A DNA stretch of 64,000 bases from Megascapheus bottae. Lineage: Eukaryota > Chordata > Mammalia > Rodentia > Geomyidae. Positions within the stretch are counted from its first letter, which is position 1. Each line of letters opens with the position of its first letter. The stretch spans positions 47,663,358 to 47,727,357 of the forward strand of contig JANJXV010000004.1 of assembly GCA_024803745.1 (NCBI GenBank), given 5' to 3'. Under the pieces are notes generated by a model, which saw only the letters and a program-made list of their open reading frames with translations, was not told the origin of the DNA and did no database searches. Below are positions 44,273 through 56,567 of the stretch, piece by piece. Position numbers and translations under genes: made by a program.

Positions 44273-44642
44273 TTCAGTGATGAATTAGGCCTTAAGGCCC
44301 TTGTGACATAGGACTGCTTTCATTTACTGTGCCATTTTGGTTTTTGTTCTTGAAAACAAACTCCTCCTCTTCTGACATTTTGTACTCTGCATTCTCAAGC
44401 TTCTGTGCATTCTCTTCCTGAGAACCCCCCTCCTACTGCCCCTCCCCAGCTAGAGTTTCTTAACTTTCTTGCCATGGACATTTTTCAAACCATCCCTTGC
44501 CCATATTTCTCATAAACCTTCATCACTTTCTATTGGCTCTCTTACATTTGATCTGAGGAGCAGAGGCAAGGTTTTCTCTCCAAGTCTGGAAGAGGGATCT
44601 TAAGAAAAGCAAACAAGTTCAAGCCAATGAAGTAGGTGGATA

Positions 44643-44644
<2 letters not shown>

Positions 44645-44724
<80 letters not shown>

Positions 44725-44790
44725 AAGAGAAGAGAAGAGAAGAGAAGAGAAGAGAAGAGAAGAGAAGAGAAGAGAAGAGAAGAGAAGAGA
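44645..44790. repeat. (AG)n then (AGAAG)n compound microsatellite
   Basis: About 75 bp of pure AG, then about 14 units of AGAAG. Purine on +. Confidence 0.95.
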
Positions 44791-45681
44791 CAGACAGTAC
44801 AGAGCAGAGACAAGGACAAGTGAAAAGAGGGAGTGAGAAATGGAGCAGAGTAGACTGAGTGTTACTTCATTGATGAATTGAACAGATGTTTTACCACTCT
44901 CTCCTATTAATTGTTCTAGAGACCCAGTTGGCTAGATATGGTCTTACTATGGTTTCCTCTTCCCTATCCTTAGATTCAACACATATCCAGAACATCTAAG
45001 AAAAAAACTACACCAGTACTGAATATGTACAGACTTTTCTCGTGTCATTATTTCATAGACAACAGAGAATACCAACTGTTTAGGTTGCATTAAAATTGAC
45101 ACACATGAGAGGATATGCATAAGTTCTATGCAAATACTATGCTATTTTACATAAGAGACTTGAACATCTATAGATCTTCAGTGTGTATGCAGGTGTCTGC
45201 TATGCAACCAAACCCTTATGCATACCTGGGGAAAATTGTACAGGTACAAGGTATATCATAATAGGTGTCCATTGTTTCTTAGAGGGCAAGAAAATGATTG
45301 AGGTGATCAGACAGTAAGGGTCAAATGGGAGGACAGAGAAGGTTTAACTGAGGCATAGAAAATGATCAGTGCAGGTTAGGCCATATTAAGGCAGAGATTC
45401 TATATTTCATACCCCATTCAATGATCACTTCCTGTTTTGCACTTACGCCTATACCTCGGAAAGACTTGTACCATCATATGGTCTTATGCGAGATTACAGC
45501 ATGGCCTGGAACAGGCCTTGGATGGGGTAGAAACATGGCTCTACATCATGATTTCTTAGAATGGAGAAAGCTTCACATTTGCATAGGACCACATTCCATA
45601 AACCCAGCCACCTCCAAATCTTCTATTATTTCACATGACTTTTATATAATATTTTAGAAGCAATCAAATAATGTTTTTGCA

Positions 45682-45905
45682 AACTGATTGTTGTGGCTCA
45701 TGTTTGCAATCCTAGCTGCTCAGAAAGCTGAGCTCTGAGGCTTGTGCTCCCTACCCTGGCTGGAAAGTCAGTGGGACTCTTATCTACAATTAACCACCCC
45801 AAAACTGGAAATGAAGTTGTGGCTCCAGTGGCAAAACACTAGCTTTGAGCACAAAAGCTCAGGGACAGAATCCAGATTCTGAGTTCAAGGCCTATGACCA
45901 ACAGA
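45682..45905 (+). repeat. Composite B1/ID SINE
   Basis: GTGGCTCATGTTTGCAATCC, CTTATCTACAATTAACCACC and GTTGTGGCTCCAGTGGCAAA. Confidence 0.82.
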
Positions 45906-46386
45906 AATGAACTAAAATAAAAATAATATCTGTACAAGTAGGGTAAAAGTAAAACTATTATTTTTCAACGTTAATGAAATTTTATATTGTGATAATTTTA
46001 ACAGACATTGAAAAGCCGAAGTGTTTCACTTGAATATATTACAGTTATTTTAACTTAGGCAATGTAACTTTCATATAAATTCAATGAAGATGAAAATAAA
46101 TATAGCTTCTAGGGAGTTAAAGAAACGTTAACATGTGTTCTTTAGTTAATGCAATTTCTAAAACTACAACTACTACAACAAAATCAAAATGCTTTGTCAG
46201 CTTCCGGGGGTCAGAAGAGGTGTTTGCTGAGTTTAACTAATTTATCTATAATACAGAAATATTGTTTATTGAATCACAACAGCATTAAATATTGAAAAGA
46301 CAACATTTGTATTATTTTTAGTGTTTAAGCTTTTAGTTTTGTGGTTAGGGTCATATTATCTTGCTATCTGTTCAAAACACAAAGAT

Positions 46387-46605
46387 AGTCTGGGCTCCAT
46401 AGCTCACAATTATAATTCTACCTACACAGGAGGCTGTGATCAGAGGACTGGGATTTGAAACCAGTAAGGGCAAAAGAATACAAGAAACTCTCCAATTAGC
46501 CAGCAAAATATTGGGCTGGAGGCTTAGTTCAAGTGGTAGTACCCTAGACATGAGCAAGAAAACTGAGTGTAGAAGAAGGCCGAGTTTGATCCTTGGCACC
46601 AGCTA
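46387..46605 (+). repeat. Composite B1/ID SINE, diverged
   Basis: ATAGCTCACAATTATAATTC, CTCCAATTAGCCAGCAAAAT and TTAGTTCAAGTGGTAGTACC. Confidence 0.75.
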
Positions 46606-49530
46606 AATAAACCAAGCAACAAACAACTAAATGAATGAATAATTAAGTAAATAAATATTCATTTTTAAAGATACTTCAGTATTAATTCCCTCCACGAACA
46701 CACATAAAATGTTTTTAGTCATTCTAGAGCCATACTTTGCATCAGACAGTACATATTTGAAAATATAACTGCTAGATATTTAATACTTATTTTACTTCAG
46801 TACTGTGAATTTCAAATGGAAATGGCATGGAGCATTTGTGAATTGGGTCACAATGTCAAATGCTATAGGAGCCTGTAAAATCTGACTATCTCTAACATCT
46901 TAAATTAAATGCTAATGGGTATAGCCATACAGCCTGATTGTCTGAATTCCTCTCTGCTTGTCATATTTTAAAAATATGGGCCATTTTCAAGATGCCTTGA
47001 CCCCCAAACAGACAGGCACAGAAGGGGTACAAGGATGGTGTGAGCAGGCTGGTAATACTGAATCTCTAAAGAAACATTCATTTTGTGTTCTATGGAACAG
47101 AACTAAGCCTCTAAAATCCACATTCTATAATCCATACTACCTCAACCTCAGGCAAAACTTGAAAAATACCAGGAGGATGCCAGTGATTCAGTCTCCCACC
47201 AATTAAATTGGATATACTTTATAATTTGGTCAAAGATAAAAAATAGCCTCCAACATTTTCATCTCTTCCAATAAATCAGCTTAACATTTCTAAATCAGTG
47301 ATAGGAAGAGTGGAATAGACCTGTCTGTATGTTTTGTTTTGTTTGGTGTTTTTTGGAGGGGCCCATTAGCAAATCTGGTTATCTCTTCCATTCATGGTTA
47401 GATTCACAATTGATTTATTATAATCTGGGCCTCAGGAAAGAGGCAGATGACTGAAGGTATTAGAAATGTCATTGGTGATTTCCTCTTTTTTTCCCCCCAA
47501 TTAAAGGTATTGTACTGTACACAGGAAAGTGAGTTTCTCATCTCAAGTACCCAGTAGGGAGAAACAAACCTGAGAAAATTGTGATTGTTTTCATTAAGTA
47601 TGGTTAACACAGGCAGCATACATTAGTGCAGAAGAACAAAGAAAATGCATTTCCTATCACAGTAGGAAAATAACAGTGAGATAGCAATAAGATATATAAT
47701 ATGTTGATAGAGTTAATAAAATGGAAAAGGAAAATTTAAGCCCCATATTGGAAAGGAAGTCAACTTGATACCAGGATGACAGATAGATCCAGTCTAAAAT
47801 GAGCATCTGTGCTGTCTTAAACCTCCCTGGAAAGGGTATTAAGTAGTCATATCTTTAAGACTATGTAAGGGGAAACTACATCATTTTTCAAAAAGCTCGT
47901 TTTACAGCTCAAAACAAGGAATATTTATTAAAATATTTATGTGAAATTCATACAAAATTTAGAAAGTGCAATGTAAAATTTAGGAATACAGTACAATATA
48001 TGAAACCAAATGAGTCAATGGGAGAAATGTAAATTGGGAGAAAACATAAATTGCATTGATTTCATAAATGCATCAGCTTTGTTGCCTCCTCCTCCATATA
48101 TAAATTGGTCCTTTCTATCAGCAAAATACTTAGTTTCTGCCAGTTTGAAATTTCTTCAGCAAAATCAATAAGATATAATCTGAGTGGTTATTTTCTAAAC
48201 AATTAAAATAAATATTATTAGAAGGAAAAAGGAAGTCACTAGGTAATTAGGGTTTTTATTTAAATATACTGTCATGCATACACATTCATTGTTAATGTTT
48301 ATTAGGTATACAGGAGCAGTAATTGTGAGCTCCTTAGTTATCTTCTTCCTTTCTCCCAGACTTACTTCATTCATGAATGTATTGAGTGTTTAAACCCTGA
48401 TGTAAGCTAGCTTCATCAGTGAACATGAGTGAACTGCCAATTACCAAGGCATCATCCAAAGACGCTAAGGCTGTGATTGTCTCCCTGGATCAGCAGAAGG
48501 AAAAAATGAGCAGAGCCCAAACAAGCTTAATTTAGTACAAAGGAGAATTTTGTCAAAATAAATGCTTAAAAAAATCTGAAGATGATTACTGGGAAAAGCC
48601 AAAAATCCTTTGTTTACTAAAAGTGATTCTCTCTCCCAAGTACAAGCATCAGATTTACCCCTTTATTTATATGTCACTGATCCTTCTGTTTCTCTGTCTT
48701 CCTGTGGATACAAAAATCCAAGTCCCATTTGGTTTACCAAAGAGGGTGTTCTCTGAGATAAGATGTAAACTCCTTTGCCGAGAGGGGAGCTTTCATAGGC
48801 TACTTCATGCCTTTCTCTATAACAAGATTGAAAACAGGGGTTGATGTTGTGATATTGATAATAGATACCTCCCATGTTCTGCCTGCACAAGCAAGAAGAC
48901 TACTGAGAAGGATTTGAAAGTGATGTATGACTGGAACAAGAGTAGCAATGAAATTAGCAATTGTTGAAGCTGAATTATGGTACATGGAATTCACTATACC
49001 AGTCTCTCAAAAGACCAGAAATCAAAAACATAAACTAAAATAGAGAGTAAGTAGGAATAACAGATTAAGATAACAAGAGTAACTAGCACTCACTGATTAT
49101 ACACACATTTTGTTTCAGTAAATTAATTCATTTTCTATAATTCTCAGCACAGCGAATACCTTATGTATCTGTGTATGTATATGGGATTTTAGTTCTGAAG
49201 AGAAGGAGACAGTCTAGAGTAAAAGGAAGCGAAGAGGATCTAGATAAGCCACAAGCTGGGAAACACAACAGGTGTGATGGGCCATTAACTTCCATCTTGA
49301 ATTTTTTCTACCACTCTTCACTCAAAGTCATAGAAAGGTCAACCACTTTTGATTACAGTGTCCTCCATAGAACAGGCCCTCGATAAAATGACCATTAAGT
49401 AGCTAACGTGGTACTCTGACTCTATGGTTCCACGACCGCTGGCCACACTTCAATCACGCCTTGAATTTTAAACTTATGCCACCGTGCAAAGGTAAATCCT
49501 ATAAATCCGATATTATGAGGCACGTTCTAC

Positions 49531-50257
49531 CTGATATCCAAAGAAGACCATCCGCCACATATCCAGCATGACATGAAAGGGACCGGTCAAAGGACTGCAC
49601 AAAAGTCCATTTGTTCTTCTTGGGGCAATACCGCTCGACGGTAGGGAGCACTTGGCGCAGCTCATTCCTGCCCCCAACTGCATACAGGTATTCATCCACG
49701 GCACCCAGCACAAAATGCTCCCGGCAGTTCTTCATGGGTGCTATCTCTGCCCAGGAGTTACTACGAGGGTCATAGCGACAGGCGGTCCTCACTGCACACG
49801 TGCGGCCGCTGGCGTGTTCCACTTCCCCTCCTGCTACAAAAAGGAAATCCCCCATGACAGCCACGCAGTGGTGGCTCCGGCCCACGGGCATGGGGGCCAG
49901 CTCGCTCCAGTTGGCAATGGCGGCGATGAGGGCATTCTCCTGATCCACAGGGTTGAAGTACCTTAGTTCCTTGACTTTGCACACTTCACGTTTCTTCCCA
50001 CCAATGATATACAGAGTGTCCGACTGGAAGCGGGGTTTGGTCCTGCGGGTCTGCCAGACGGGCTGTGCGTAGAGGCTCTGGTGGTACTGGAGGGCCTCGT
50101 TGACCAGGGCGGTGGCAGTCTCGCTGGCCTGCACCAGGGGGTGGGACAGGGCAACGGTGTGGAGCGTGTCCACATCCATGAGGCCGAAGCGGATGTACTG
50201 CAGGAGCTCGTCCATGTGCTGGTAGTGGCAGTTGTGTTCCAGCCACCTCACGGCTAG
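49531..50257 (-). CDS. KLHL32: KLHL32 large coding exon: end of BACK and kelch repeats 1-3
   Basis: The 727-nt exon (242 codons plus one base) starts after CCCTCTGTTTCAG with LAVRWLEHNC, the C-terminal half of BACK, including the LLQYIRFGLMDVDTL motif typical of BACK. Kelch blades follow with YIIGG, FVAGG and YAVGG double glycines and the NSWAEIAPM, NKWTFVQ and NWSELAPMP tryptophan regions. It ends DGLLWISG, with the glycine split, at donor GTAGAA. A few residues differ from human as I remember it (for example YQHMDE, AVDEYLYA); all look conservative. GC content is clearly higher than in the flanking introns. The frame's apparent start at 50305 is intronic. Confidence 0.97.
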
Positions 50258-50301
50258 CTGAAACAGAGGGAAGTGACATGAGAGGAAAGTCCAAGGACAT
50301 G

Positions 50302-50450
50302 ACACAGAGAGAGAGGGAGAAAGAGAGAGGGACAGAGACAGACAGAGAGACAGAGAGACAGACAGAGGCAGAGAGGAAAGGGAGAGGGAGACAGAGAGAC
50401 AGACACAGAGAGAGACAGAGAGAGAGAGACAGGGAAAGGGGGAGAAAGAG
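50302..50450. repeat. Imperfect (AG)/(ACAG) purine-rich array near the KLHL32 acceptor
   Basis: Built of AGAG, ACAG and GGGAG units. In the KLHL32 transcript it reads as CU/GU-rich and lies 45-193 nt upstream of the acceptor at 50258. Confidence 0.92.
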
Positions 50451-50566
50451 TGTTCACAACAGTGACATCACAAGGGAAGATAACATGTGTTCTTTCTAGC
50501 ACTTATAAACACAAATAGTGTAAACTAGAGTACTTGAATACTTAGATGAGAAAATTTTATGTTAGT

Positions 50567-50570
<4 letters not shown>

Positions 50571-50636
<66 letters not shown>
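50571..50636. repeat. (AG)33 microsatellite
   Basis: Uninterrupted AG units; (CU)33 in the KLHL32 transcript, about 310 nt upstream of the large kelch exon. Confidence 0.96.
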
Positions 50637-50637
<1 letters not shown>

Positions 50638-50962
50638 AACTGGACGGTGTTGTGGCTTGTAGGAAGAAGATCAAGCAACAGTCCTGTACTGAGGCTGTCA
50701 CTAGGGTCGACCCTAGCTACCTTTTCAAGGATGAAAATGCTGTTTTGAACCAGCCTCATCCCTCTGTTTCACACAGGAGTCTTGGACAGCCAGTCACCAG
50801 GAAACCTCAATCGTGAGCAGTGCTGGTATAGCTCAAGTAATATATGTCAACCCATGAGTCCAGGTGCTGTATCAACATGAGTAATGTAAGAAAAGATGGG
50901 ATCATCTGAGACCACAGGGCATACTTGAGAGAAAATCAATTTGACACTAGTAGAATGATTTA

Positions 50963-50995
50963 GAAAGAAAAGAAAGGAAAAGAAAGAAAGAAGGA

Positions 50996-51039
<44 letters not shown>

Positions 51040-51065
51040 AAAGAAAGAAAGAAAGAAAAGAAGAA
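50963..51065. repeat. (GAAA)n microsatellite
   Basis: About 100 bp of GAAA units with AAGG and AAAAG interruptions; pure purine on +. Confidence 0.95.
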
Positions 51066-51489
51066 AACCCAACCCCTTCCCCCTCTTTGGTAAGGATAGC
51101 AGTCAGGAAGCAAGAGAAGAAAAAATAACATTGCAATTTGTCATATTTATTTCTTTTTCCTCCCAACTAATTTTCATTTTGAGGACTGTTGCTATTTGCA
51201 CGTGTAAGGTTCTGATAATTTGTTAGAATTGCTTTCATAAACAGGTGGAGAGGAGTTTATTGTTCTATTATGGACTCACTAGCAGAATGTAATCCTAATT
51301 TCTAATTTTCCCTTTTAGATCTCTTTCAAAAAGGAAATGAGTAAGAACTTTTACTAAAGGCAAAGAAAATTTCTTAAAACTAAAGCAAGTACACAAAACC
51401 ATATATAACCAAATTAAACATTAATTTAAAATATTACCATCAACAAATATCTGAAACACCTGAAATAATTTAATTAAAAAGATAATATT

Positions 51490-51740
51490 GCTGGGTACTG
51501 GTGGCTCTTGCCTGTAATCCTAGCTATTTAGGAGGCTGAGATCTGAGAATCATGGTTCAAAGCCAGCCTGGGCACATAGGTCTGTAAGACTCTTATCTCC
51601 AATGAACCACTAGAAAACTGGAAGTGGTGCTTTGGCTCAAGTGGTAGAGCACTAGCCTTGATCTGGAGAGGTCAGGGACAGAGCCCAGGCCCAAAGTTTC
51701 AAACCCTATGGCAGACCAGAAAAAAAAAAGAAAAAGAAAA
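51490..51740 (+). repeat. Composite B1/ID SINE (well preserved)
   Basis: CTGGTGGCTCTTGCCTGTAA, CTCTTATCTCCAATGAACCA, TTTGGCTCAAGTGGTAGAGC and an A-rich tail. Confidence 0.9.
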
Positions 51741-52088
51741 GACTTAATACTTAAGTTTGACAAACTTTCTCACACATTAATTTAAAATAGTACATGTAAT
51801 ATCTGCAGTTAATATACTTAGTATTAATTATTCTTACAAGTGCTTATATTAAACTAGATATTCTAGACAAGACCAAGGTAGAGTGGAAGGAGTTAGCAGG
51901 AAAAAATGAATTAGAATATTAAATTATTTTCATTGTGCTTTATTAGTTTTCTGGTCCATAAAACTGGATTTCTAGGCTCCCTGTTGAATCATGCTTACTC
52001 AATAAAGAGAGGAAAAGGAAATGTGGTACTCGAACCATTTCTTCTTAGCACAATGAGCTAGGGTTTCATCATGCTAAGATGAATCACT

Positions 52089-52313
52089 AGCTGGGCACTG
52101 GTGGCTCACACTTGCAATCCTAGCTACTCATAAGGCTGTGATTTGAGAATCATGGCTTGAAGCTAGCCTGTTCACGAATGTCTCTAACACTCTTATCTCT
52201 GATTAACAAGCAAAACACTCAGAGTAAAGCTATAGTTCAAGTGGTAAAGCAACAGGCTCAAGAGAAAGAAAAAAAAAGGGACAGTACTCTCTGGCCCTTA
52301 GATTAAACTCCAC
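52089..52313 (+). repeat. Composite B1/ID SINE
   Basis: CTGGTGGCTCACACTTGCAA, CTCTTATCTCTGATTAACAA and CTATAGTTCAAGTGGTAAAG. A (CA)n array continues its 3' end. Confidence 0.85.
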
Positions 52314-52315
52314 TA

Positions 52316-52337
52316 TACACACACACACGCACACACA

Positions 52338-52385
<48 letters not shown>
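52316..52385. repeat. (CA)n microsatellite
   Basis: About 34 CA units with two interruptions, growing out of the tail of the SINE to its left. Confidence 0.95.
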
Positions 52386-52387
<2 letters not shown>

Positions 52388-52972
52388 CACTAAGCTCTGT
52401 GAGACCTGTGATATTTCAGAGCATCTACATCCATTTGAAAAATAGCACCAAAAGGTAATGTGCATTTTGAGGGCTGTAGTTTTCACTTCTTAATGGAGGG
52501 AAAGAGATAAGAGAATCCACTTCCACTGTGTAGTGAAGGGAAAGCTAGTGGGTACCAATGAGGCAGATAGCATGCAGGCAGCTGGGTGATGCCCTCGAGC
52601 TGTTAATCTAGAAGACAGTGTTCTCATTTAAATAAGATACCAACCTGAATGGGAAAAAGAAGTGGCTGTGTGTAACGTCACCAATAATCAAGGATGTTGA
52701 AAAATGAAAATGTCACTTACCAATCACTACATCTCTGTAAGAAGTTGAGACTTCTTATGTCACCCTACTCCTTTTTCACCTGAAGTTTAGAAGTTTCAAG
52801 GAATGTGGTTTCAATTATTTCCCCGGAGAGCCAACTGGACAACTTAATATATTGTTCATTCTTTCCTACAGAGCTTCCAGAAATGGGATATGAAGTCATT
52901 TACTCCACCGAAGGTCATTCCTTATGCACTAGATAACATTTTCTGAAATTTAACCTTTGATATAACTCTTAA

Positions 52973-53224
52973 TTAAGTCATTGCAGTTGATACTGTTTTT
53001 TTTCTAACCAACTCTGCAGCATCCTTCCTTCCTTTCAGTGGTACTTCTTTCATAGGGATACCACAGCAATGAGCACAGAAGAGATCATTAGATGAATAGC
53101 CTTGTCTCCGTAACTCCTTTTTGTAGCATAGTGCTGTCCATTTAATTACTTTTCTCTCTTTCCATAAATCAGTTCTAGCGGTGTCATAATCAATCTTCCA
53201 TTCCATCTTTGAACACTCTCCAGT
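52973..53224 (-). other. Unrecognised protein-like open frame in KLHL32 intron
   Basis: An open frame of about 77-84 codons starts after an in-frame stop just upstream of 53224 and ends at TAA near 52973. The translation is rich in charged residues and includes DLWKERKVIKWTALCYKKEL and SSNDLFCAHCCGIPMK, with a CxxCC cluster. This is unlike translated SINE or simple repeat. I do not recognise it. It could be a remnant of a processed pseudogene or transposon, or chance. There is no visible poly(A) tail and no convincing splice pair. Confidence 0.25.
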
Positions 53225-53945
53225 TTATCTTTATCTTTCTAGGAAATAATGTCACCAACTGCAGGAGGGACATAAGCCTTTACTATGTTCCACTCTTACA
53301 GAAATCTCTAACAAATCAAGTGTTCATGGAGGCCATGCCTCTGTGACTTATTACTGATCAATTCCTGGCTCTCTGTCCACCACCTCATGTTACACATTGT
53401 CACCCATGTTCCATTCCCCTAAATACCCAATATTTCATTGCACATATATTAGTTGGCATTTTCTGAGATAGGTTTTGTCTCATTTTTCCCTGGCATTTAT
53501 AACTTCCTACATATCTCATATATATCTTGTCTGTATCTCAACCTGTATAATTTTTAGCCTATATAGGCCATCCATCCTTGGATAGATATATTTCTTCCAT
53601 ATAAAAGGGAAATGTAATTTAAATGAACTTCCTGCTACCAGCTCCAAACCTCATGTGTACATGTATAAGCTATAGTTTGTGTTCAAAATGCAGATTCTGA
53701 TCCTATCCCACAGCTATGGGATAGGAATCTAAATTCCTAACTAACTCCTTGGTGATGCATATGCCACTGGCTCATGGACCACACTTCATGTAGGAAGGTT
53801 TCAGGTGGATTTGTACCCATAAAACAGTGTAATAACATGCTGTCTGGTCTTACTTAGAAAGTTTTATCAACTGGTCTAGGTACTTGTTAAATGGTTGCCC
53901 TATTAGAGTTAGGTATATTGCTTCAAAGGTGAGAAGATATAGATC

Positions 53946-54174
53946 CACTCAGGAGGCTGAGATATGAGGATTGAAGTTCAAGAACGCACCAGCCTTGAGC
54001 CAAAAAGAACCAGGGACAGCCAGTACAAGAAGGTCCATGAGACTTTTGTTTCCAATTAACCAGCAAAAAGCTGGAAGTGTAACTGTGGTTCAAGTGGTAG
54101 AGTATTGGCTTTGAGCACAAAAGCTCAAAGGCAGCATCCAGGTCCTGAGTTAAAGCCCCAGAACCAGCACACAC
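53946..54174 (+). repeat. Composite B1/ID SINE, 5'-truncated
   Basis: It starts at ACTCAGGAGGCTGAGATATG. TTGTTTCCAATTAACCAGCA and AACTGTGGTTCAAGTGGTAG follow. Confidence 0.83.
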
Positions 54175-54444
54175 AAAAGAAGATGTACATGTAAGAATGC
54201 CAAGTAATGCTTTAACTAAGGAATCAGACACTTAATTAGAATATTGAGCAAGCACATTTTGAGATCTTGCTTCTGAAAGGTCTAAAAACCAAGGGCTAAA
54301 AACTGACTTACATTATCCAAAAACATAAAATACCAAAACACTCTAAAAGGAAAATTGATACTGGATTCTTTTTCATCTTTCATAAAAATGTGTAGGAGAA
54401 AGCCTACAGATACCAAGGATAATTCATGTAAAGGCATGATAAGG

Positions 54445-54830
54445 AAAATTAACATATGTCCATATAGGATGAGGCTAAGTGAAATCAACTCCAGGATATG
54501 GAAACAGGAGGTTTATCTTTGTGATTGTTGTTCTTAATGTACTATGTGAAGCTATTTCATTTCTCTTCTTTTCCCCTTATGGTTTATCTCATATTGTTAT
54601 GTTTATCTCATATTGTTACTGTATCTGAATGTGATATCTGGCACATTGTACATATGCTTATTTGTTCATTTGAAAAGGGGAAAGTAAAGGAAAAACAAGA
54701 TGAGTGGAGGGGAGGGAAAGAGGGAGAAAAGCATGGGAAGGGGTAACAATGTTCAGGAAGTAATGTAACGATGAATGTAACGGTTACCCCTCTGTACATC
54801 ACCCCAACAATAAAATGAAAAAAATTAAGA
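54445..54830 (+). mobile_element. 5'-truncated L1 3' UTR
   Basis: CATATAGGATGAGGCTAAGT, TTGTTGTTCTTAATGTACTA and CGGTTACCCCTCTGTACATC end in an AATAAAATGAAAAAA tail. A sister of the L1 ends at 28290 and 61117. Confidence 0.8.
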
Positions 54831-55196
54831 ACAACGGGTAACTTCAACCTTGTATTGTTGACCTTCACTAGAGCACTATCTATTGACGCTCGGAAGGAAA
54901 AGAAAGGTGGATGTATTCTTCAAACCCATTTGGGGTATCGAGAGACTAATTCATTATTAAGACATCACAGAACTTGAAGACCACAGATAAAAAATCATAC
55001 AGACTCAGTTATGGAGGAAATGACAAAGGATTTCAAAAACATGGGCCAGCTTAACAAGACTTTCCAGAACTATGTGAAGTAATGGATCACGTGTACAGGA
55101 ACTGGGGATTCTCCTGTCCACTATGATTAATTCAATTAATGACCCAGACTAGAGTACCTTCCTAACTAATGATGTGAGTGAAAATGGGGTCTTTTG

Positions 55197-55384
55197 GGCC
55201 AGGAGTTTGGTAGTGGTAGAGTGCTTGCCTAGCATGCACTAAGACTGAGGTTTGATTCCTCACTACCACATACATGGAAAAAGCCGGAAATGGTGCTGTG
55301 TCTCAAGTGGTAGAGCTCTAGCCTTGAGAAAGCCCAAGCACAGTGCTCAGGCCCTGAGTTCAAGCCCCAGGACTGGCAAAAAAG
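55197..55384 (+). repeat. Dimeric ID-type SINE
   Basis: GGTAGTGGTAGAGTGCTTGC, GGTTTGATTCCTCACTACCA and GTGTCTCAAGTGGTAGAGCT, ending GGACTGGCAAAAAA. Confidence 0.9.
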
Positions 55385-55776
55385 GGGACTGTTTTGGGGA
55401 AGAAATTTTTGGGACAGGGGTGGCAAAAGGAGAGGGCAGGATGAAAGAGAAAATATAGACTGAGCTATTTTAATCATGTGTGAAAACAATATAATTAAAT
55501 GTTTAAAAGGGGATAGAGAGGGTTCAAAAAGTGTTGTGGAGGAGGTAAAGTTGAGCAAAGGTCATTATGCACATTTATGGAAACAATACAACAAAACTAT
55601 ATGTATGATAGATATATAGTAATAAAAATTATTAGCTACTTCATCTTCAGGTCTTTCATAAAAACTGTCTGGCTGGGCAAATAGTTACAACTATGTTGCA
55701 TAAATAGAAAATTGTCAGACACTTGTTCTTAGGTTATTTCACCTACTTATCTTGAACAGACAGCACATCATTAATA

Positions 55777-55801
55777 CTGTCTGTCTGTCTGTCTGTCTGT
55801 C
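55777..55801. repeat. (CTGT)n short microsatellite
   Basis: Six CTGT units. Confidence 0.9.
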
Positions 55802-56165
55802 AGGCTATTTATCTACAATAGGCTTCACTTTCCTATTTTTTTCTATTTCACCTTTATTTATAAGGACTTTTAGGAACCCTTAGAACCCCACAGTGCACTG
55901 ACCTTGAATACCAAAAGTTTTCTTCCTTGATATCCTAGCTGAATACTACGTCTGTTTGTAATCCTTGACAATACAATAAGTATCATAGTCTTTTAAGCTT
56001 TCAAATAAAAGCTAAAATCTCCAGGAAAGAAGAAATGTCACAATACATTTGGTTCAAGCTTCTCAAATATACAGATGAAAAACAAATCCAGTAAGTTACC
56101 TAATAGAAATCAACTCATGCTATTACTTAGCAGAAAAGCTGCAATAAGAAAACGAGATTGATTGT

Positions 56166-56242
56166 TCTGTGATCCTGGGATTCACATCCAGTGCTTTGCA
56201 TGGGCTAAGCAAATACTCCATTACTGAGCTATATCCTGGCCC
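56166..56242 (-). repeat. ID-like monomer
   Basis: GGGATTCACATCCAGTGCTT, then CATTACTGAGCTATATCCTG, the A-box end of an ID element reversed. Confidence 0.6.
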
Positions 56243-56372
56243 TGAGATCCAGATGTGGAATAATACTGTGTATTTTCTGTGAGATCATCTTGCCATTACT
56301 TTTTGCATCAATAATTATTTTAAGGTAGAGACTAGGCAAACACACCCAAATTCAAATATAAATTTTCTTCTT

Positions 56373-56567
56373 CTTTTTTTTTGCCAGTCCTGGCCTTGAG
56401 CTCAGGGCCTGAGCACCATCCTTGGACTTTCTCAAGGCTAGAGCTCTACCACTTGAGCCTCAGCACCACTTCTGGCTTTTTTCTATGTATGTGGTACCGA
56501 GGAATGGAACCCGGGTCTTCATGTATGTTAGGCAAGCACTCAACCACTAGGCCAAACTCCCGGCCCC
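56373..56567 (-). repeat. Dimeric ID-type SINE with target-site duplication
   Basis: A near-consensus dimer flanked by AAATTTTCTT at 56360-56369 and 56568-56577. Confidence 0.92.

Larger units (their letters stand above)
35975..49530 (-). other. KLHL32: KLHL32 intron (13.6 kb)
   Basis: Donor GTAGAA, which is weak at +4 to +6; acceptor TCCATTACAG. It holds composite SINEs (36708, 37700, 43212, 43761, 45682, 46387), an ID dimer (42785), a Tigger-like fossil (37235-37578) and an (AG)n/(AGAAG)n array (44645). Long stretches without any recognised repeat are 38660-41900 and 46610-49490. They include candidate conserved non-coding blocks but no exon that I can defend. Confidence 0.85.

Noticed and set aside
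49652..50300. Open frames on + and in other - frames across the large KLHL32 exon
   Set aside because: Shadows of the GC-rich coding exon.
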